Source of the DNA: an uncultured Mollicutes bacterium
Lineage (GTDB): Bacteria; Bacillota_I; Bacilli_A; MAG-NZ
Length of the DNA: 5,162 bases
NCBI GenBank assembly: GCA_913064935.1
Contig: CAJYBF010000096.1
Location: 1 to 5,162 of the forward strand
Reading direction: 5' to 3'
Below the pieces are notes generated by a model. That model saw nothing but the letters and a program-made list of their open reading frames with translations, searched no databases and had not been told where the DNA came from. This document shows positions 1-5,162 of this stretch, in pieces (the stretch's first letter is position 1; the number at the start of each line of letters is the position of its first letter). The position numbers were made by a program, and so were the translations under genes.

Positions 1-354
1 ATCTAACCACTTTGGCAGACCTGTTAAGCATTTATCATCAATATAAATATCTGCTGATATTTTACGACAATCTGCTCCGTATTTTGAAATTAAATGTGGG
101 AAATTACAATTAATATAATGATATGGAATATCATGTTCAGCTAACCAATGCATAGCATCAGATAAAGCATGACCTTCCCTACAAGTGTTAATTACTATTC
201 CGTAACCTTCTTCAATTAATTTCCGGATAACTACTCCAGCATCTTTTCTTTCTTCTCCCAAACTAGGATAATCACTCATACATATCGTAAGATCAAAATC
301 AATAGCAAGTATAGCTTTAAATTGATTGCAATAAGATTTTATTTGTGTGCTCAT
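1..354 (-). CDS. HAD-superfamily hydrolase, small BT4699-like type (C-terminus beyond left edge)
   Basis: The frame starts at ATG 354-352 and stays open for 118 codons to position 1, so the stop is outside the window. Three HAD motifs are visible. Motif I is AIDFDLT, with the nucleophile Asp19, the acid/base Asp21 and Thr23. Motif II is the Thr in INTCREG (Thr57). The motif III/IV part has Lys98 and the Mg-binding pair Asp106-Asp107 in ADIYIDDK. The layout, with a short cap-less core and a CREG segment followed by a helix, resembles small phosphatase-like HAD proteins common in Bacteroidota and their phages. Such enzymes hydrolyse phosphate esters in the cytoplasm. The substrate cannot be read from sequence; a nucleotide or a polynucleotide end is plausible because the gene follows a dNMP kinase and a DNA ligase. 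One oddity is Leu22 in DFDLT, where Gly is most common. The start follows a run of eleven A residues and has no Shine-Dalgarno motif. The family call is fairly sure; the reaction is inferred. Confidence 0.82.
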   Translation of the reverse strand, partial: MSTQIKSYCNQFKAILAIDFDLTICMSDYPSLGEERKDAGVVIRKLIEEGYGIVINTCREGHALSDAMHWLAEHDIPYHYINCNFPHLISKYGADCRKISADIYIDDKCLTGLPKWLD

Positions 355-366
355 ATTTTTTTTTTT
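355..366 (-). promoter_or_regulatory. A-rich leader in front of the HAD gene
   Basis: On the coding strand, eleven consecutive A residues and a T lie directly before the HAD start codon. The run begins inside the TAA stop of the 74-residue gene. There is no Shine-Dalgarno motif. A-rich leaders of this kind are typical of translation starts in Bacteroidota, so this may act as the ribosome entry site. The homopolymer is also a likely place for sequencing indels. The regulatory role is inference. Confidence 0.3.
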
Positions 367-589
367 AAGTATAAAATTTAATTATATCGCACTTAGACAA
401 TAGTGTTCTTGCATCTTCATTAGTAATAATATGATCTTTTAAAATATTAATCAATTTTGGATCAACTTCTGTCATGATTTCAGAAGGATGACAATCTAAA
501 TCAGATAAATCACAATTATTAATTGCTTCCCTTATCTCATCCATATCATCCTTATTGATACTTATGTATCCTACTGTTTCTGTATGCAT
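365..589 (-). CDS. 74-residue acidic hypothetical protein
   Basis: I do not recognise this protein. It is small, acidic and soluble-looking, with no signal peptide or membrane segment. An Asp/Glu-rich first half (KDDMDEIREA and SDLDC) is followed by a predicted helical second half ending in LSKCDIIKFYT. It contains three Cys residues but no CxxC pair. The start ATG at 589-587 lies inside the end of the kinase gene, giving a 19-base overlap. AGAAGG sits directly against this ATG, too close to act as a normal ribosome binding site, so a later start such as Met16 is possible. The stop is 10 bases before the HAD start codon, so the gene is part of the same transcription unit. It is probably a small phage accessory protein; its function is unknown. 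Confidence 0.6.
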   Translation of the reverse strand: MHTETVGYISINKDDMDEIREAINNCDLSDLDCHPSEIMTEVDPKLINILKDHIITNEDARTLLSKCDIIKFYT

Positions 590-1299
590 CCTTCTAATAA
601 TAAAATATTTTTAACATTCTCTTTTAAATCATCAAGAGTATAATTATTATCTAAATAATGATCAAAACTCTGATAATCATCAAGACCTGTTTCAGAAGCA
701 TGATTACTAATAGGTTTTGAACAATTGAATCCATCTCCAAAATCACAAAATCCTACATCTCCACAACAATGATCTCTTTCTAATCTAATAACAATACCTC
801 CTCTATTTTTAATAGCTTCAGCTTCATTAGGAAATCTACAATCTGTAATTACCCATTTAGGAATTTTAGGTTCCTTAAAACTTGGATACATGCTTGGCTC
901 ATGGTAAACTTTATAATCAGCAAATAAAGCATTAACCCAAATATTTGGATGTATGATTTTCCTACCTGCCTCAGTTCCTAAAAGTTGTAACATCAATCTA
1001 GGTGTCATCTGTCTTTTACTAGAATGAACCATTCCTGGATCTTCAAAATATATTTCATCTGGAGCACCATAACTCGATGTTACTACAAAATGATCCCATT
1101 CTTCTGATAAAGGAGTTTCTTTAAATTCTCTATTCTCTAATTGTTCTCTCGAACATCCAATCCACATGCAAACAGTATCTTTCAATTGGTCAGCAAATTT
1201 TCTGTTTTCAAAAGAATTATTAGTTAATTCTTGTATTATTTTAAAAACTTCATCTTTACCTGATCCAATTTTACCTGATATTCCTATTAAGTTTGTCAT
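571..1299 (-). CDS. Phage-type deoxynucleoside monophosphate kinase (dNMP kinase)
   Basis: This enzyme would transfer a phosphate from ATP to dNMPs, making dNDPs for phage DNA synthesis in the cytoplasm. The 242-residue protein starts with a P-loop, GKIGSGKD (residues 9-16, catalytic Lys15). Next comes the family segment KFADQLKDTV (34-43). A conserved middle block follows (about 98-126), containing LMLQLLGTEAGRKIIHP and WVNALF. The segment WVITDCRFPNEAEAI (149-163) carries the Asp-x-Arg of this family (Asp153, Arg155), and the C-terminal part has HASETGLDDY (200-209) and a short DNN strand. This order matches dNMP kinases of tailed phages, distantly related to T4 gene 1 and to adenylate kinase-like P-loop enzymes. 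An unusual Cys-rich loop lies at 177-200 (His177, Cys178, Cys179, Cys185, Cys193, His200). The start overlaps the ligase stop in an ATGA, which indicates translational coupling. The stop is TAG. The family is confident; substrate range is not visible. Confidence 0.9.
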   Translation of the reverse strand: MTNLIGISGKIGSGKDEVFKIIQELTNNSFENRKFADQLKDTVCMWIGCSREQLENREFKETPLSEEWDHFVVTSSYGAPDEIYFEDPGMVHSSKRQMTPRLMLQLLGTEAGRKIIHPNIWVNALFADYKVYHEPSMYPSFKEPKIPKWVITDCRFPNEAEAIKNRGGIVIRLERDHCCGDVGFCDFGDGFNCSKPISNHASETGLDDYQSFDHYLDNNYTLDDLKENVKNILLLEGCIQKQ

Positions 1300-2405
1300 G
1301 ATTTTGAATCTCTAATATTTCCTTTAGTATATCTAGCTTGTCTTGGCATTCCACCATGTTTAGTTGGTTCCATTCCTGTAAATCTAATCCATTTGCCAAT
1401 ATAATCGTCAGCAGTTATTAATAACCTCTTCTTATCTTCATTGTCAAATTTATTAAGAGATACAGTAAATTCACGGCCATCTTCCATTCGTACTCTAAAT
1501 CCTTTAGCTAAACCAGAAGGTATCCTGTCTTCTTTTAACTGAGAGGTCTTACTACGACCTAATTCATTAATAGTCTTCTCAGCACCTTCCCTAGCCTCCG
1601 TAGCTTCTTCTACACCTATAATTAAACCATCAAATTCTAGTTTATCTTCTTTTAACTTGAAAATATTACCAGAATTCATTGTATGACGACCAAATTTATA
1701 TGTAGAGTCTAATCTAGCTATTACAATTCCTTCTTCATTCATATCAAGAGCTTTCTCATAGAATGATTGAATTTCAGCATGAGTCCCAAATACATTTTGC
1801 TCGATAAACTTAACATTATCTTCACTATAAGGGTTATCCTCATATAAATAAATTAAATTATCTAAACATTTTGTTCTTTCTGATCTAATTAAATCTGGAG
1901 AAGAAGAAGAGTAGAAATTGAAAGCATATAACTTCAATTCAGGATGCCATGTAGTTAGCCATTCTGGAGTTCTACCAACAAATTCCCATCCTTGCTCATA
2001 AGGCTGACCATTCTTAGTCTTAGTATAAGTACTAGTACCTTGTTTAGTTTTAGCCCATTCATTTTCCCAGTATCTTTTCTTATTATCAGATGTAACATCA
2101 CTTGATTTAAAGAAATGCATAATCTCAGAAAATGTCATATTAGGAGCGTAAAATTCACATTCTATTAATTCACCAGAAAGCAAATGACCATGCGTTTGAA
2201 ATTCAGTTACCATTAATTGAAGATGCTTACTAGCTAAAACTTTTAATTCTCTGCTTAGTCCTGGTCCTTCTGATTGAATAACTACTATTCCTCCATCATG
2301 TTTTAATGAACATTCGTAATCTAAAGGATTTTGAATATTCTGTTCAAGAATAAATTCATTTCCTGTTTTAGAGTTAGGTATTAACTCTGGTTTAAATTGT
2401 TTCAT
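1296..2405 (-). CDS. ATP-dependent DNA ligase, phage type
   Basis: This protein would seal nicks in duplex DNA during phage replication or repair, through a covalent enzyme-AMP intermediate. In its 369 residues I see motif I KHDG (nucleophile Lys35) and Arg52 in GLSREL. SGEL at 77-80 (Glu79) is a motif III variant of the usual DGE. YAFNF at 160-164 is like motif IIIa, and motif IV is EEGIVIA (224-230). Motif V is IFKLKEDK (Lys250, Lys252). A C-terminal OB-fold domain (about 257-369) starts FDGLIIGV and ends in a basic PRQARYTKG stretch with motif VI character. About 70 residues between motifs III and IIIa (90-157), rich in Trp and Lys, are longer than in minimal ligases. There is no NAD-ligase domain. 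An RNA ligase is less likely because of the OB-fold. The start overlaps the preceding gene by 14 bases and has an A/T leader without Shine-Dalgarno. The stop overlaps the kinase start. Confidence in the family is high. Confidence 0.88.
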   Translation of the reverse strand: MKQFKPELIPNSKTGNEFILEQNIQNPLDYECSLKHDGGIVVIQSEGPGLSRELKVLASKHLQLMVTEFQTHGHLLSGELIECEFYAPNMTFSEIMHFFKSSDVTSDNKKRYWENEWAKTKQGTSTYTKTKNGQPYEQGWEFVGRTPEWLTTWHPELKLYAFNFYSSSSPDLIRSERTKCLDNLIYLYEDNPYSEDNVKFIEQNVFGTHAEIQSFYEKALDMNEEGIVIARLDSTYKFGRHTMNSGNIFKLKEDKLEFDGLIIGVEEATEAREGAEKTINELGRSKTSQLKEDRIPSGLAKGFRVRMEDGREFTVSLNKFDNEDKKRLLITADDYIGKWIRFTGMEPTKHGGMPRQARYTKGNIRDSKS

Positions 2406-2754
2406 TGTTTAATTTTTTAAAATTTAATTCTCTTTTCTTACCAATATACTTCTTTTTCATTATTGATAAAGCATCTTCCATTGTCTTCAATATTTCTTCT
2501 AAATATTGAGAATCATGTATTGATGATACTGGAAGTTTAAAATTGCTTTTTCCATAAGCAATTTTTTCATATTCAATATCATCACATTTTAAAGTATATT
2601 CGCTATAAGAATTTGAAAACCAAATTCTAACTGGGAATGATGTATTTTCAATGATATAATGCCAATTAGAAAAATTGAATCTTTCTTTATCAAAAAGACA
2701 TAGCTTGAATATTTCATTAGCTACGTTTTCAAAATCTTTAAGATAATTCTCCAT
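2392..2754 (-). CDS. 120-residue hypothetical protein
   Basis: I do not recognise this family. The N-terminal third (MENYLKDFENVANEIFKL) looks like an amphipathic helix. The middle is strand-rich and aromatic (NWHYII, FPVRIWFSNSYSEYTLK), and a C-terminal helix leads to a very basic tail (MKKKYIGKKRELNFKK). The helix-sheet-helix pattern with a Lys/Arg-rich end could fit a small nucleic-acid-binding or ligase-associated protein, but this is only inferred. It has no signal peptide or transmembrane segment. ATG at 2754-2752 lies five bases after the stop of the 80-residue gene, and the end overlaps the ligase start by 14 bases, so it is translated as part of the same operon. No Shine-Dalgarno is seen; the leader is ATTAAATAAC. 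Coding status is supported by the tight packing and by a composition like its neighbours. Confidence 0.65.
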   Translation of the reverse strand: MENYLKDFENVANEIFKLCLFDKERFNFSNWHYIIENTSFPVRIWFSNSYSEYTLKCDDIEYEKIAYGKSNFKLPVSSIHDSQYLEEILKTMEDALSIMKKKYIGKKRELNFKKLNNETI

Positions 2755-2759
2755 GTTAT

Positions 2760-3002
2760 TTAATCTTGACCGAAGAATTTACTTATTTTAGCATTAAGAT
2801 TAGAATTATTTTTACGAATAAGTTCTAAAGCATTTTTCTCTTCAGTAGCTTCATCAATCCTTTGCTGAACTAAGTCAATATCCTCTTCAATAAGAGTATC
2901 TGCTTCATTCAATTTATTAATTGTTGCACTAAATAACGAATTAGCATCTTTACTAATAGCTAGATGTTTATCAACTGTGTTTACTGTTTTTTGTTTAAAC
3001 AT
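2760..3002 (-). CDS. 80-residue predicted helical / coiled-coil protein
   Basis: I do not recognise a named family. The sequence is almost all helix-forming and strongly charged. Residues about 32-75 (ADTLIEEDIDLVQQRI and onward) show spaced hydrophobic residues typical of a coiled coil, ending in a short ISKFFGQD tail. It has no Cys, no membrane segment and no signal peptide. The gene follows the helicase after 19 A/T-only bases and precedes the 120-residue gene by five bases. Small helical proteins next to phage helicases are sometimes loaders or replication accessory factors, which is possible here but not shown by any motif. Its leader (AAATAATAAACAA before ATG 3002-3000) has no Shine-Dalgarno motif. 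Confidence 0.62.
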   Translation of the reverse strand: MFKQKTVNTVDKHLAISKDANSLFSATINKLNEADTLIEEDIDLVQQRIDEATEEKNALELIRKNNSNLNAKISKFFGQD

Positions 3003-3021
3003 TTGTTTATTATTTAATTAA

Positions 3022-4233
3022 TTATTGTCCAAAATTTTTCTTTTTTCTTGGGTTACCAATTCTGCCTAATAATCTATCGGCAGCATATTCATAAGGTTGA
3101 AGTTTGTCAACCTCATCAGCTTTAGGTAATTCTTTAAATCTATTTGTGGCACCATCAAATAAAAAATGATAATATTTATTTGGAGCTCCAAATCTATTTT
3201 TAAGAACTTTAGCTGCTCTAAAAGTATCTCTGAATCTTCTTATATCATAACTATGATAATCATCAAATCCATACCTGTCTGGAGAATATACTCCTATTAT
3301 AACTTTAGCATCACGTTGTATTTCTTTATTATTTGCAAATCCAGCTAAGGATGGTTCAGTTTTCTTCTGAATACTCTCTCCTTTGTTGGTAAACTGCTCT
3401 TTTTCACTCGATTGTTCTTGCTGTATTACATTAACAACAGCCCAATTCCAATGCTTAGTAATTTGCTTTAACGCATAATTTGTACTCCATTGTGCCATAG
3501 TTTGATGCTGGTTTTTCATTTGACCAGTATCTTTATCCTTTTCAGGAGTTAATAGACTCATGTGATCTACAATCACAATAGTAAATGCATTTGGATCATC
3601 AGGGACATAATGACTGTAAACTTTAGTCATTTCTTTTTTAGTATATTCATTCCCGTCTTCATCAATCTTTTTCTTAATAAATTCTCTATCCTCATAATGA
3701 TGAGTTCCATTCTTGTCGGCATAATCCCTGCAATACTTATAAATACCTGTTGGATTATAAACTGAATCTATAATTTCAACTTTTTCTAAAAGCAATTCAA
3801 TATCATCAATATGAGCATCAATAAGATCCATTTTATCTTGATCTAAGGACTTTTCTCTAAATCCTTGTAATGTTAATAAATCCATATCAATATTACATCT
3901 TGATGATATAAAATTACAAATCATAGTATCTATGAACTCTTGCTCAGATTCTTCTAACGCAAAGTAGAATATCTTTAAATTGATATTATTCTTTAAAGCA
4001 TATTCAAGAGGTTCTCTTACATACAATGCTTTAGTCATTTGAGTTTTACCAACTCCAGATCCAGCAGTAACCATTTGAATCATACCTGGAACAACTCCAG
4101 GAACAGACTTCATTAATTTAGGATAATTTTGAAAAGGTATGCAAAATATTTGACCAGAATCCTTATTACTTTTGATTTTCTTAAGCTCTTCTACCCTTTC
4201 TTTTACTTTACCAATAGGTTTTTTATCTTCCAT
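3022..4233 (-). CDS. DnaB-C-like replicative DNA helicase (RecA-fold ATPase)
   Basis: This would be the ring helicase that unwinds phage DNA at the fork. With ATG 4233-4231 it has 403 residues. Walker A is AGSGVGKT (57-64, Lys63). FYFALEES follows at 89-96, with Glu94 in the position of the catalytic Glu of the DnaB FSLEM motif. Walker B is TIVIVDHMSLL (218-228, Asp223). NVIQQEQ (268-274) precedes a block like the DnaB DLRESGxIEQDAD segment, here NNKEIQRDAKVIIGVYSPDR (301-320). KVLKNRFG (342-349) plus FDGATNRFKEL (359-369) match the DnaB C-terminal end with its arginine finger. The DnaB N-terminal primase-binding domain is absent; only about 50 residues precede Walker A. A 60-residue charged region (about 160-215) is inserted before Walker B. 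A TTG at 4248 would add five residues, but ATG gives a natural 11-base overlap with the methyltransferase end. A RadA-like ATPase is a less likely alternative. Confidence 0.85.
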   Translation of the reverse strand: MEDKKPIGKVKERVEELKKIKSNKDSGQIFCIPFQNYPKLMKSVPGVVPGMIQMVTAGSGVGKTQMTKALYVREPLEYALKNNINLKIFYFALEESEQEFIDTMICNFISSRCNIDMDLLTLQGFREKSLDQDKMDLIDAHIDDIELLLEKVEIIDSVYNPTGIYKYCRDYADKNGTHHYEDREFIKKKIDEDGNEYTKKEMTKVYSHYVPDDPNAFTIVIVDHMSLLTPEKDKDTGQMKNQHQTMAQWSTNYALKQITKHWNWAVVNVIQQEQSSEKEQFTNKGESIQKKTEPSLAGFANNKEIQRDAKVIIGVYSPDRYGFDDYHSYDIRRFRDTFRAAKVLKNRFGAPNKYYHFLFDGATNRFKELPKADEVDKLQPYEYAADRLLGRIGNPRKKKNFGQ

Positions 4234-4636
4234 ACAATATAGTTTCAATTGATTTTTCTGAATTATCTATAATATGACATTTTCTACCAAGTTCAATACA
4301 GCATTTATAAACAATACCAGAACCTCCAAATGGATCAAAAACCCATTGATTAATAATAGTTGCTTGTTCTATTAATGTTTTAATCATATTTTTAGGTTTT
4401 TGAGTAGGATAAGCTCTTAAAATAGGGACTTCTTTAAAATCAATATTCCAATCATTAATACCTTCAATATCTCCACTAATACTAAAGAAATATATATTTT
4501 CATGAGGCATTAAGTATTTACCCATATTCATTCTATTTCCTGTTTTCCACATCTTAGTATAAGATCCAACTTTATCATGCATTTTTAATCCACTATCCTT
4601 AAATTTATTTAAATATTCTTCTTTTCTGTAATACAT
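4223..4636 (-). CDS. DNA methyltransferase, C-terminal part only (N4/N6 amino-methylase, beta-type motif order)
   Basis: The 137 visible residues match the C-terminal half of a DNA amino-methyltransferase, which transfers methyl from S-adenosylmethionine to adenine or cytosine in DNA. Motif X is YPTQKP (76-81). It is followed by a helix, then motif I DPFGGSG (101-107), the SAM-binding loop, and Asp124 in HIIDNS as the motif II acid. In the beta class the catalytic D/SPPY motif IV and the target-recognition region come before motif X; here motif IV is missing. The frame continues open past Met1 only to 4667, where a TGA falls inside rRNA-like sequence. The protein therefore looks truncated at the junction near 4637 and Met1 is probably internal. 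Residues 1-75 would be part of the recognition region. The end overlaps the helicase start. As seen it should not be active alone. The class is confident; specificity is unknown. Confidence 0.8.
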   Translation of the reverse strand: MYYRKEEYLNKFKDSGLKMHDKVGSYTKMWKTGNRMNMGKYLMPHENIYFFSISGDIEGINDWNIDFKEVPILRAYPTQKPKNMIKTLIEQATIINQWVFDPFGGSGIVYKCCIELGRKCHIIDNSEKSIETILYGR

Positions 4637-4640
4637 AGCA
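4630..4640. other. Breakpoint between methyltransferase frame and rRNA-like sequence
   Basis: Read on the minus strand, rRNA-like sequence ends with GGAGAAAGGGTGCT (4650-4637), matching the conserved GGAGAAGGxxxGCT segment of large-subunit rRNA. The very next bases are ATGTATTAC of the methyltransferase frame. In normal rRNA, helices of domain IV would follow here, and in a normal beta-class methyltransferase about 100 or more residues would precede this point. Both partners are therefore cut at the same place. The exact base cannot be fixed without the two parent sequences. Confidence 0.75.
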
Positions 4641-4918
4641 CCCTTTCTCCAAAAGTTACAGGGTCATTTTGCCGAGTTCCTTAGATTTTATTTTTCTATA
4701 CGCTTTAGTATGCTCTACGCGGTCACATGTGTCTGTTTTAAGTACGGTTATAAATTAAATGCTTTTTCTCGCCAAACAGATTAAAGGATAATCGAATTAT
4801 AATAAAATTAAACTTTAATCAAATTTATACCACATTTTTAAGTAATTTATAGTTTCAAAATATTAAAAGAAAACCCATCGACAAACGGTATAAACCTTAA
4901 CCTTAGGGACCGACTAAC

Positions 4919-4943
4919 TCATCATGGTCGAACCTAATGATGA
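4919..4943 (-). other. Conserved LSU rRNA hairpin with a changed but paired stem
   Basis: TCATCA (4919-4924) and TGATGA (4938-4943) are perfect reverse complements around a 13-base loop, directly between the CTTAGGGACCGACTAAC and AACCCTTGA signatures. E. coli 23S has a hairpin at this place with a GC-rich stem (CCTG/CAGG). The stem sequence differs completely but still pairs, which is what selection on a working rRNA leaves. This argues against random decay of the fragment. Confidence 0.6.
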
Positions 4944-4962
4944 AACCCTTGACCTTTCAGCG

Positions 4963-5010
4963 TTAATGATTTTTAACTGGTCGCAATATAAAATTGGCCA
5001 ATTACATTAA
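4963..5010 (-). other. Lengthened rRNA hairpin (expansion relative to E. coli)
   Basis: TTAATG (4963-4968) pairs with CATTAA (5005-5010), enclosing about 36 bases that include the palindrome ATTGGCCAAT (4993-5002). In E. coli the same place, just before the CGTTACT signature, holds a shorter GC-rich hairpin. The region is thus an expansion segment of about 25 to 35 bases in an otherwise shortened rRNA. The outer stem is clear; the inner pairing is imperfect, with an A-C mismatch on the RNA strand if TGGTC pairs with GGCCA. Confidence 0.4.
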
Positions 5011-5162
5011 TTATTGTTACTCATTCCAACATTATTACTTCTGAAATTATAAATATATTTTTTAATATATCATAAAATATACAGAACATTCTGCTACCAA
5101 AAAATTATATAGCTTCAGCAAATAGTTTATAGTCCCTATATATTTTAGGTAAGCATATTTCT

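Larger units (their letters stand above)
4637..5162 (-). rRNA. Partial large-subunit (23S-type) rRNA, AT-rich, probably mitochondrial
   Basis: This half-kilobase has no credible protein gene but carries a series of LSU rRNA signatures in the right order, as reverse complements on the plus strand. GTTACAGGGTCATTTTGCC and GAGTTCCTTA lie at 4655-4683, CATGTGTCTGTTTTAAGTACG at about 4726-4746, and CCCATCGAC at 4874-4882. CCTTAGGGACCGACTAAC is at 4901-4918, AACCCTTGACCTTTCAGCG at 4944-4962, and GTTACTCATTCCAACATT plus ACTTCTGAA at 5016-5045. CAGAACATTCTGCTACC is at 5082-5098 and AGCTTCAGC at 5111-5119. By memory this corresponds roughly to E. coli 23S positions 1130-1700 (end of domain II, domain III, start of domain IV). 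The domain III part between 4746 and 4874 is about half the bacterial length and nearly all A/T. That loss and the composition suggest a mitochondrial gene of a protist or fungus; the core words look alphaproteobacterial rather than plastid. An AT-rich reduced endosymbiont is the alternative. The gene continues beyond the right edge and stops abruptly at 4637. Confidence 0.85.

Noticed and set aside
585..600. AGAAGG next to ATG 589 as a Shine-Dalgarno site
   Set aside because: It directly touches the start codon, leaving no spacing, and overlaps the coding end of the kinase gene.
3166..3348. Plus-strand open frame of 60 codons
   Set aside because: It lies wholly inside the helicase gene on the other strand, its product is an Ile/Ser/Tyr-rich antisense-like sequence with no motif, and all supported genes are on the minus strand.
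3562..3765. Plus-strand open frame of 67 codons with hydrophobic stretches that resemble membrane segments
   Set aside because: It is also inside the helicase gene; the hydrophobicity comes from the complement of an AT-rich coding sequence. No ribosome site or independent context supports it.
4234..4248. Upstream TTG start for the helicase adding MKLYC
   Set aside because: ATG at 4233 is a better start codon, gives a shorter overlap with the methyltransferase, and the added residues have no family support. No Shine-Dalgarno favours the TTG.
4637..4650. GGAG before the methyltransferase ATG as a real ribosome binding site
   Set aside because: GGAGAAAGGGTGCT is a conserved piece of LSU rRNA, so the apparent site is explained by the rRNA and is a chance product of the junction.
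4750..4872. AT-rich stretch as a phage origin or promoter region
   Set aside because: It lies between two ordered LSU rRNA signatures, so it is best read as the reduced domain III part of the rRNA gene.
4993..5002. Perfect palindrome ATTGGCCAAT as an operator or recombination site
   Set aside because: It sits inside the rRNA within a predicted hairpin; ten bases alone are weak evidence in AT-rich sequence.
4637..5162. Plastid rRNA
   Set aside because: The words ACTTCTGAA and CCTTTCAGCG look like proteobacterial or mitochondrial LSU, while plastid rRNA is usually less AT-rich and keeps a full domain III. Not excluded without a model search.

Overview
The window is AT-rich and has two parts that do not obviously belong together. 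Positions 1 to about 4636 are a compact, gene-dense block of eight minus-strand reading frames that looks like the DNA replication and nucleotide-metabolism region of a tailed phage. Positions about 4637 to 5162 are a non-coding stretch that reads, also on the minus strand, as part of a divergent, AT-rich large-subunit (23S-type) ribosomal RNA. Its lineage looks mitochondrial or possibly alphaproteobacterial, rather than plastid or Bacteroidota.

In transcription order (high to low coordinates) the phage-like block holds: the C-terminal part of a DNA methyltransferase, cut off at the rRNA junction; a DnaB-C-like replicative helicase without the usual DnaB N-terminal domain; an 80-residue helical protein; a 120-residue protein of unknown function; an ATP-dependent DNA ligase; a phage-type deoxynucleoside monophosphate kinase; a 74-residue acidic protein; and the N-terminal 118 residues of a small HAD-superfamily hydrolase that runs off the left edge. 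The genes overlap by 4 to 19 bases or are 5 to 19 bases apart, so they are probably one transcription unit. The recognisable products fit together: the kinase raises dNTP supply, the helicase unwinds, the ligase seals nicks, the methyltransferase marks the DNA, and the HAD enzyme may trim a phosphate or nucleotide substrate.

Most start codons have A/T-rich leaders and no Shine-Dalgarno motif. Together with the HAD type, this suggests a phage of a Bacteroidota host, but it is an inference and not proof. The standard code is used: Trp is TGG and no in-frame TGA is seen.

The most notable feature is the junction at about 4630-4640. There rRNA homology stops abruptly and a methyltransferase frame begins without its N-terminal catalytic half. 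The simplest explanation is a chimeric assembly that joined a phage contig to an organellar one. A real recombination event is possible but needs read-level evidence. I found no CRISPR array, tRNA, insertion sequence or clear new defence system.
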